A stretch of DNA of 64,000 bases from Isoetes taiwanensis. Lineage: Eukaryota; Streptophyta; Lycopodiopsida; Isoetales; Isoetaceae. The position numbers were made by a program, and so were the translations under genes. Shown piece after piece: positions 56,357 through 64,000 of this stretch; positions within the stretch are counted from its first letter, which is position 1; every line of letters starts with the position of its first letter. The stretch is taken from positions 10,981,764 to 11,045,763 of the forward strand of contig JAJEKV010000044.1 of NCBI GenBank assembly GCA_021234155.1, in the 5' to 3' direction. Under the pieces are notes generated by a model. The model saw nothing but the letters and a program-made list of their open reading frames with translations, was not told the DNA's origin and made no database searches.

Positions 56357-59300
56357 ATGAAGATATTATCTTGGAACTTAAGGGGCATAAAAGGCTCTCT
56401 TAAAAGAAGACGAGCTATTGCTCAAATCAGGCAGTTCAATGCGGATATTATCATGCTCCAGGAATTAAGGCTACCTCAATTTGAATGCTCTAACTTGGCT
56501 GACTGGATCTCTCCTGGTAGTAATTCCATTTGGATTGAAGCCACAGGTACTTCAGGTGGCCTTTGTATTATTTGGAGAAACCTTAATCACACTTCCTTAT
56601 TTAATAGCCCTTGCAAAAAACTTGGCACTCAAAGAGAAAGTGTCTGAATTTACATTTTTTCCTCTGCTGAAAACGGGGACTTTGGCTTAATCAATGTTTA
56701 TGCTCCTAAGCTTTTAGAATATGATGGGACTCAAGAGAAAAGAGATTCTCTATGGTTGAATTTAGTTTTTTTATAATAACCCAGTTGGTTATCAAATCTC
56801 GAAGGATAATACAACATGGATTCTAGGGGGAGACTTTAATAATACCCCATCCTGGGACCTCAAGGTGGGCAAACAACTCAATCTATCCTGTAATGAGAAG
56901 ATTTCCTGGAATAACCTCATTGATAATCACCTTCTACATCATATTCCATCTTCAACTGCCAAATACACTTGGAGCAACAAGCAAGAGGGCAGTAAAAGAG
57001 TGTATTGTGCCTTGGACAGATTTTACATCACAAATTTAACCAATGGCTTTTGGGATAATTGTCCGTTACCCATTGATGAGTGCACCTCGATTTCAGACCA
57101 TCAACCCCAATTCTTAACCATCAAACATGAAATCTCAATCACCAGACAAGGCAATATCCCTTTTAAATTCAACTGCTCTCTTCTGAAATCTGAGGTCCTG
57201 TACTGAATTCAAGTCTTTTTATTCCAATCTCCCAAGAGTCAGCTTAAATAACTCTACTTCAATGAGGGATTTCTATGCAAACATCAAAGCTGCAAAAGGT
57301 TGGATTAAAAATTGGGGCAAAAATCATCATTTACAGAAAAGTGTTGAGAAGAACAAATATCTTCATGAAATTAAGAAAGTTAGGTTGCAACTTCAAGATG
57401 ATCCTCTAAATATTAATTTGCATTTGCTAGAAGGGAACCTGGAAAATTCCATCAAGTTAATAGAGGAGCATGAGGCTAAAGGGGCTGCTATCTCTTGCAA
57501 GTTAAAATATCACGCCAATTTGGATAAGGGAAATTCTAAAATCTTTTTTAGGGTGGCCAAAAATAAGCTTCTCAAGTCAAATATCTCCCAAATTATCTCT
57601 GATGATGGTAACACTCTTGACAATCATTCTGATATATCCGAATTTTTTCGCATGAAATACTCTGGTCTTTTTTCCCAACAAGATTATGACTCTATTACTA
57701 CCAGCAGGGCAAACAATTTCTATGATATGGTTCAGAATCTCCCCATAAATCAGGATTCAGGTCAAAATCAATCTATGAACTTAAACTTAGCAAATCCTCC
57801 TAGTGTTGATGAGATCCACAAAACTTTAATATCTCTAGCTAAAGGCAAAAGCCCTGGACCTGATGGCTTTCCTTCTGATTTTTACATTCATTTCTGGGAG
57901 GTTTTACAATGTGATTTCTCTAGAATGATCCATGGGTTCTGGCTGTCCAATCATCTTCATCCAGCTATTTCTGCAGGTCTGATCTCCTTAATCCCAAAAA
58001 AAGAGGAGCCCTCCACCTTTTCAGATTGGAGACCTATTTCCCTGACTAATACTTCTTACAAAGTTTGTGCTAAAATCATTGCCAATAGAGTCAAGGGCCA
58101 TATTCAGAATGTTATTAGTCCCTCTCAATCTGCCTTTCTCCCGAATAGATTTATTTTGGACAACTATATTGCTGCTGTTGAGGGGCTTCACTGGAATAGG
58201 CATACCAATCAAAACTGTATTCTCCTGAAATTAGATTTCTCAAAAGCCTTTGATACAGTCCACTGGAATTTTATTAACTTTGCTCTGAATTATCTTGGCT
58301 TCTCTGAAAAATTCATTCATTTGATTCATGGTTTGAACTCCAGATCTCAATCTGCTGTTTTGATCAATGGCTCACCAGGTTCTTTCTTTCCTCTGGCAAG
58401 AGGAGTTAGACAAGGATGTCCCCTTGCCCCATATATCTTCATTGCTGTCACTGAGATTCTCACTCGTGTGATCAACCACCAACAGAGTATTGGTAACATT
58501 AAGGGTTTGTTTTTACCTGACAATTCCTCAAATATGAATATTCTGCAATATGCAGATGCTTCCTCCAAAATGATGTCTCTAATATTACTTCCTATCTCGA
58601 GATTATCAAGGCTTTTAGTGCAGCTTCTGGCATTGCTCTCAATCTCAATAAATGCAGCATTATTGGTGAGACAAATCAACCCTCCATTTGTGGAATTACT
58701 TGTATAAAATCCTCTCAAGCTACCAAGCTTTTGGGGTTACCTTTGTCCTTGGATAGCAATATCAAGGGTCTATGGAATCCAATCATTTCCAACATCAAGA
58801 AGAAATTGAATTATTATGGAAACTGTCTTTCCATGGCAGGTAGAACTATTATTGCTAATAGTGTTATTGCAAGTTCTCATATCTACTTCTCGTCTGCCTT
58901 GCTTGCTCCAAAATCCATCTATTTACAGCTTGAGAAAATTGTTAGAAATTTTATTTGGGGCAAGAACCATCTCATCAACTGGAACTATCTTACTAAGCCA
59001 AAATCTAAAGGTGGCATTGGCTGCAAAAACCTCTTCATTCAAGGTTCTGCCTTAGTTGGTAAGTATATTTGGAAAACTCTTTTTCAGAAAAATAACCCAG
59101 CTGCTATTTTTATCAGATACTGGTTGGAAAAGTGTAAATTTAGAGGCCATCCTTCTATTGATCATAATTTGCCTTCTTCTGCTTTTTTCCCTCTCCAGCC
59201 TGCTCCTGACATCTCTCCAATAATGAGAAATATGATTATTGCTTGGAACAAAATCTCGGGTTGTTATGAACACCAAGGAGCCAACAACTTCAGCTCTCAC

Positions 59301-60181
59301 ACCTCAATCTTCTGGAATCCTACTCTGTCAAACTCAAGAAGTACTCCCCTTGCCTTCAAGCATCCTAGGACATACAAGAAATGGAAAAATGCTGGTGTTA
59401 CTCACATAGGGGATCTCCGGTTGGATAATGTGTGGATCACTTGGGATGCCTTTGAAGAGGAAGTTAAATGGCACTCTTTTCGGATAGAAAGCTTTTTAAT
59501 TACATAAAGGGTGCTTTGTCTAACTCTGTGATTGGAACAAACTCATTGCCTATGGACTGGTTTTGTAAAGGTAAGCCTGAATACAAGGTTTCCACAGTGT
59601 ACAGTCTTCTAGCTAACAATGATAAACCATCTAAAGCTAAATTCTACTGGAACATCAGTGATCAGCAAGATTCTGTTCTCTGTAAGAATATCTGGCTCTC
59701 CCTATGCACCCCGAAAATCTCTTTCTTTATTTGGTTATTGGCCAACAGAAGCTTGCCTAATCTGGAATCTGCTGCTAAGCTTTACAACCCTAGTAGGATT
59801 AAAAATGGTCTGCCCCCAATTTCCTCAACTTGTGCTTTATGTAATGTTTCTGCTGAGTCTATGATGCATATTTTCCACTGCAGGAAGTTAAATGGTCTAT
59901 GGAACTGGTGTGAAGCTAATTTTAATGTCAAAAAAGCAAACTCTTTCATTGATTATTTTCTGACCAATGATGTATTCTATAACACTATTCTTCACATTAT
60001 TTTATGGAATATTTGGAAGCACAGGAACAGATGCTTGTATGGGAACCATCAGACTTCCATTTTCTCGATTAAAATAAACATTATTCATGATTTGCGAGTA
60101 ATCGCCAATCGCTCGAAAGGGAAAAATGACTCTTTAGATGGAAAAATGGAATTGTATTGGAAGATATTATGGAAAATTTAA
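56357..60181 (+). pseudogene. LINE ORF2: endonuclease, reverse transcriptase, zinc domain
   Basis: Starts MKILSWNLRGIKG, the usual start of the APE-type endonuclease, which nicks the target. Its motifs QELR, GDFN (about 56833) and SDHQP (about 57096) remain. A stop near 56645 and a frameshift near 56770 break it. RT follows in the frame 57262-58707: KGKSPGPDGFPSDFY, LISLIPKK, SDWRPISLTN, QSAFLPNRFILDN, LLKLDFSKAFDTVHW, ARGVRQGCPLAPYIF. At the catalytic site the frame reads QYAD and then shifts, so the second Asp of YADD and the next part are out of frame. The remainder continues in 58711-59507 (LGLPLSL, MAGRTIIANSVI) and 59468-60181, which holds the RT-associated zinc domain (CALCN..MHIFHC). 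At least four lesions. Confidence 0.92.
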
Positions 60182-61030
60182 TTTGTTTCAATTGCATTGT
60201 TCCAATACTAATAGTAATCTTTTCTATGATTGTGCTAGAATATCCGAACTCTCGCAAGAGGGACTCGACACCAGCTTTGACCTGAATGAAGCAATCGATA
60301 CATGGGTCGATTAATACCGTGATCAATGCCTATCGGGACTTTCTATCGAAATCTAAAATTCATGAAAGAATCTTCCCTAAACTTGAAGAATTCCTGTGTC
60401 GAGATTCAATGGGCTTATGAGTTTTGTAAGAGTACCTACTGTGATGTACTCTTTGTTCTCGTTTATGGAAATCAACAAGAGGCACATGACGTAAAGGCGG
60501 TTTACATATTACGTAGAGAGTGCTACTACCATCTGTGGGAAAAGCGGATGTCTATGGAAATGTGTCGATTCTAATGGCCACTTCATGTGTATCTGATCTT
60601 CTGGAATGCTTGGATTGGGGGAAACACACCAATTTTATCCTTAGCCCATCCTTCTCTGACCACTTCCCTTTCCTTGACTCATAATCTAATTTCCAAGCCA
60701 CTAGTATTGTCAAATTTTCACCCTTCATTTTCAGGTAATTGGCTTAATTTGGTGTCGTCTCAAGCTTTCTGACATTTCAAATCTTCAAGGAGCAGATCTC
60801 TAGTATACCTACTATTCTGATAAACCTCAGGAGATATCGACTACTTTATGGAATTCTTTGCATATCAATTACCTTTTTTGGGATATGCATAGAAATACTT
60901 ATTCACTTTACTTCATGTTTCTGCTATATATTCTGCTTAATCATACTGTAGTATTTTGATCTTCATGATCATATACTTCAACTATATGTACTTTTTAATC
61001 TATAATTAATGGAAAAAATCTCATTCCCTC
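60182..61030 (+). other. LINE 3' region
   Basis: No intact frame beyond 82 codons (60326-60574, unrecognised). It leads into the TTAATGGAAAAAATCTCATT tail sequence and poly(A). It may include a decayed extra domain, but none is identifiable. Confidence 0.5.
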
Positions 61031-61060
61031 AAAAAAAAAAAAAAAAAGAATGGCAAAAAA

Positions 61061-61756
61061 TTTGCAAGATTCGCAGGGCTTCAAGGGATCTACTTTGAAC
61101 TCGCAAGGCCTTAAGAGATTTGCAGGGCTTGAAGCCTTGAAGGGATTTACAGGCATTGCAATGGATCTGCAACATATTTACAGGGGTGAGGTAGGCCACG
61201 TCTTGCCAGCTTCACGGCCTGAAGTTTCCTTCCAAGGAACATGGTCGGGCCCTGTTTTACTCCGCCATGCCCTAACTCTCGCAGAGCTACTGGCTGTATG
61301 AAGGGGAAGGTGGGAATTTTGATGAAGGGGATTCTGTGGCCCGCTGTGTTTTTTTGGCCCCAAAGCTTGTGGCTAGGGGATTTCTTGCAAAACCGGAGAC
61401 AAGAGGCAAGGAAAAGAGCGTAAATGCTGAAGTGGCTTGACTCGAGTTTGGGTTCGTTGGTCCTGCAGACAGGGATTTGGGTGTTGATTCAGAAGAAGAC
61501 AGCATGCGTGTGAATAAGGGAGCCGAACTTATTAGATAGGAGACGGCAAATGCCAATATTGAAAGATTGATCTGGGAACAGAGCTCTTTTGGAGAAACAT
61601 ATTGATTCGTTCTCTTTATTAGTATTGATCTTTTATTGATGCATTGCTATGCCCAGTGCTGACAAATTTTCTTCCACGCAGCGACATTTCTGCAAGGCTC
61701 ATGCCGGATGGCCATGCACCGAATGTATTTGAACTAATAATTCCGGCCTCCAATGC
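61061..61756 (+). other. Gene-fragment mosaic right of the LINE, unidentified part
   Basis: Protein-like stretches in the plus direction (LLRHALTLAELLAV near 61258; EGEGGNFDEGDSVARCVFLA near 61300) are broken by stops. No family recognised. The CBSCBSPB-like exons follow in the same orientation, so this could be degraded upstream exon or UTR sequence of that gene or another captured piece. Confidence 0.35.
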
Positions 61757-62416
61757 ATTTGCTTTTTAAATTGAAGGCGTGAAGGGACGTATCCATAGGT
61801 TTCAATGTGGTGAGTTATCACAAAGATTTATCCACACAAGTTGTGTAAATTTCATAAATTTCTTTTCGCTTACATGTGTTCAAAGCCTTTCTGAGCTTAT
61901 ATCTATCATAAGCAAGGTGTTCAAAGCATTTCTAAGCTTATATCTATTATTAAGCAACGTTTGGAAGATATTGATTCATATCGGATCCCTCAATTGATGG
62001 TAAGTATCAGCTCACTTCCTGTTGTCATTATTGGTAAATGCAAATCCTAGGTCATTATTAATGGGTCCTTTCTTTTTGAAGTACGAGGATGATGAAGGTG
62101 ACCGGGTTCTGCTTGCAAGTGATAGTGATCTAATAGATGCTGTAAATTTTGCTAGAATTTCCGGATAAAAGGTAAAAGAACATGCCATGTTGTCTTTGTT
62201 AAAGTTTGATAGTGTACTGGTTCCGACATTCAAGAATTTGTGTTAAAACTGACTAGTTCCAAGATCGCTGTGGTTTGACGCTTTTGCTAGACGTGTCAAG
62301 ATCTGATACTGGGAAGGGAGTTGGTACTAAATTTAAAATGAAGAATAAGGAGGGTTGGGGATCATCATATGGAGTTTCTGTTGCTGCGGCAATGGTTGGC
62401 AAACAGGGGCAGTGAA
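61757..62416 (+). pseudogene. PB1-domain fragment, CBSCBSPB-like
   Basis: Exon-like blocks spell the PB1 domain as found at the C-terminus of plant CBSCBSPB proteins (two CBS pairs plus PB1). Block 1, to 61809: AFAF, stop, IEGVKGRIHRFQC. Block 2, about 61880-61999: LSELISIISK.., then QRLEDIDSYRIPQLM. Block 3, 62082-62171: YEDDEGDRVLLASDSDLIDA, then VNFARISG, stop. Block 4, about 62270-62415: a final strand like LRLHLD, then KEGWGSSYGVSVAAAM, which resembles the family's Ala-rich tail. GT-AG introns separate them. Two stops fall at conserved Lys and Trp positions, and block 2 contains a 41-bp internal tandem duplication that breaks the frame. Non-functional; the CBS domains are not present. 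Confidence 0.78.
61876..61960. repeat. 41-bp tandem duplication inside the PB1 exon
   Basis: GTGTTCAAAGC-TTTCT-AGCTTATATCTAT begins at 61876 and at 61917. The second copy has one extra base. It duplicates the coding sequence for LSELISIISK. Confidence 0.8.
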
Positions 62417-62882
62417 TTACCTTTGGTTACGACCTTTTATTTGTTCATACTATGCCCACTAACCCCAGAACTCAAATTATTGATGTGAAAGCCTAAGGCG
62501 CTTCTCGTCTTGCGGTAATATATTTATTCTGCAACATCATATTACCTTGATAATTTGTTCTCAAGAACCCACTAGATCATAGCGGAAGAAGGCCGCTACT
62601 TTGATCCATATTGTAATGACAAAAATTGTATTTGGATGGAAAAATATGTGCACAAAAAACGCAAAAAGTTGCATTAAATTCCGTTGGTGGCAATTTGAGC
62701 TATAGAGGGCTGTCTGAATTCCACCAATGGCAATTTGAACCAAAAGAAAGCTGTCCATTTCTGATGTATGCAACTATGCGACAAAAAGCTTTGAGTTGTT
62801 CCTGTAAAGTCAGATGGGATTCTGCCAATACTTTAATATGATATTTGTTTTCTTCTGATGTTTCTTAATGCTTTGGATGCAG
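62417..62882. other. Spacer between gene fragments
   Basis: No recognised gene. Two short frames on opposite strands (62561-62841) contain the same repeated phrase on the plus strand (GTTGGTGGCAATTTGAGC and an ACCAATGGCAATTTGAACC variant, about 62682 and 62723). Confidence 0.4.
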
Positions 62883-63100
62883 AACATCATTCCCAGCACA
62901 ATGCTGCTAAGGTGAGCATTGACATTTCTGTCACTCTTTATTGTGATGTTAATAATTTATGTTTTAGGTATCTATTATACTAAGTTTGTTAATTTGCAAC
63001 AGGCTGTGGCTAAAGTGTTGCCAGCACTCAATGGGAAACTCAGTGGCATGGCATTCAGGGCGACCACCTTTTTCTCCAACAAAAGGTACGGCTGGGCTTA
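62883..63100 (+). pseudogene. Glyceraldehyde-3-phosphate dehydrogenase fragment
   Basis: Two short exon blocks of cytosolic-type GAPDH. 62883-62911 encodes NIIPST and then, after a base loss, AAK, followed by a GTGAGC donor. 63003-63060 encodes AVAKVLPALNGKLSGMAFR after a CAG acceptor. These are adjacent segments of the catalytic domain (family NIIPSSTGAAKAVGKVLPxL.. region), and the intron falls between AAK and AV. The sequence then diverges (ATTFFSNKRYGWA, stop) where the family has VPTVDVSVVD. The rest of the enzyme is missing. Confidence 0.82.
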
Positions 63101-64000
63101 ATCAGGAGTTAACGGCCAGTTCCGGGAGTCTACAAATACTGGCGGTCTGCAAGAATCCGATAGAGGGACATCATTGGATTTGAATCCGTCTGTGGGATCT
63201 CAAGCTTTGTTTGGCGGCTCCTGCAGAATCCGGCAGCCAACAAACCTTCAGCCTCGGCTTCAGTGAACTGGGTCCCTGATCGCTGTTGCCCAAGACAGAC
63301 CTGTAACTCCTTGATCTGGCTTCTGGATCAGGAGGGATATCTGGCTTTTCGGTTAAGCCTAAGATTGTATTGAGTTCTATTCCTTGGTGATTGAATTGAG
63401 CCCATACTATTGTAAGATTGGTTTGATCATAAGCGGAAGGGATAATAATGATCAATTCCTTTCATTCATTTCCCTTGGAAATTGCCTTAGTTCTTATCTT
63501 GGATCCGGTTGGGTGGAGACTGGATGCCCAAATCCATTGGTTGTGGAAACCAAAGCTGTTTGTTCTTATCTAAAGATTGTTCCTTCTTGACTTGTCTATA
63601 CAATTGTTGTTGCAAGTAGCTACGCCTTTAAGCTTTTCCCTTAAAGTGTCGTCATCGGAGCACAAGATCTTGCAGGAAGACGTGCGCTACAAATCGCCGA
63701 CGGCAACCAAGAAGAGGACATGGCAAACTTGACATTCTGGAAAGAACAAGAACCAATACATGATGAGTTGCAAAACAGATTCTTCAAAGGTAACAAAATC
63801 TATTTCTTATTTTGTCATTGCCAACAATACAAACTAATCTAGATTTCATAGGGGACAAGCCAGTAGTTTTGTTCAAAAGCATTTGCAGGTCACGCATTGA
63901 GGCATTTGGCGCTCTCCACATCACATTCTTCATGAAGAAGAAGACCAAGAAGGAAACACACCGACAATTGTAAATTACGACACATTAACAATTCGGACGA
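63101..64000 (+). other. Mosaic continues to window end, unidentified exons possible
   Basis: From 63640 a plus-strand block reads ARRALQIADGNQEEDMANLT.. to a GTAACA-like donor near 63790. A block after a CAG at about 63889 follows. Neither is recognised. 63101-63640 has short frames only. Confidence 0.3.

Larger units (their letters stand above)
52920..61046 (+). mobile_element. L1-type LINE, near full length, 14-bp target duplication
   Basis: About 8.1 kb bounded by AGAATGGCAAAAAA on the left (52906-52919) and again after the poly(A) tail (61047-61060). The A run at 61031-61047 ends the element. Order: 5' untranslated region (to about 53800), a decayed ORF1 region (about 53800-55600), ORF2 (56357-60181), and a long 3' region. 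Target-primed reverse transcription explains the tail and the duplication. Frameshifts and stops make it inactive. Confidence 0.92.

Noticed and set aside
1-64000. CRISPR arrays, bacterial operons, rRNA genes or organellar insertions
   Set aside because: No regular spacer arrays, ribosome-binding sites, rRNA stretches or plastid or mitochondrial gene sequences were seen. The gene structure is plant nuclear.

Overview
This is a land-plant nuclear window. The evidence is one intron-bearing eukaryotic gene with plant-type exon sequences, Ty1/copia retrotransposons, a plant L1-type LINE, tRNA-derived SINEs, a TRIM element and PIF/Harbinger-type repeats. The short introns of the one intact gene (65-541 bp) argue against a conifer-like genome with very long introns. 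I cannot name the species. More than 90% of the window is repeats and decayed gene fragments.

Layout. 1-5560: a decayed copia element (gag zinc knuckle, integrase, reverse transcriptase, RNase H) with a foreign insertion between integrase and RT. 6405-8882, minus strand: a complete nine-exon gene for GPN-loop GTPase 3 (286 residues), the only intact gene I recognise. 9290-15180: fold-back repeats, two copies of a family with palindromic ~60-bp units, and a 158-bp-LTR TRIM element on the minus strand. 15516-40819: a tandem duplication. Copy B (36503-40819) is about 4.3 kb and nearly uninterrupted. Copy A (15516-36505) is about 21 kb because it alone took up a 6.0-kb TIR element carrying purple acid phosphatase exons, a 1.0-kb hairpin-rich element, and a head-to-tail pair of elements totalling 9.8 kb. 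The second of that pair is mostly an ~820-bp-arm inverted repeat. Both copies carry the same copia remnant (gag joined to RT, integrase missing), and its RT is split by the same Harbinger-type MITE with a TTA target duplication.

40820-47200: the rest of the MITE and of the copia RNase H, a second LINE remnant, short tandem repeats, and an unrecognised exon-like region on the minus strand. 47420-49545: about 2.1 kb of nearly pure CT pyrimidine tract. 49615-50217: two tRNA-type SINEs and a poly(A)-ended LINE tail. 52920-61046: an almost full-length L1-type LINE with a 14-bp target duplication and broken reading frames. It landed in a mosaic of gene fragments (PB1/CBSCBSPB-like, GAPDH-like, and unidentified exons) that runs to the end of the window.

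Functionally the window holds one housekeeping gene, for RNA polymerase II assembly and import, embedded in nested mobile DNA. The most informative parts are the order of insertion events readable from copy A versus copy B, the long hairpin, and the two clusters of captured gene fragments.
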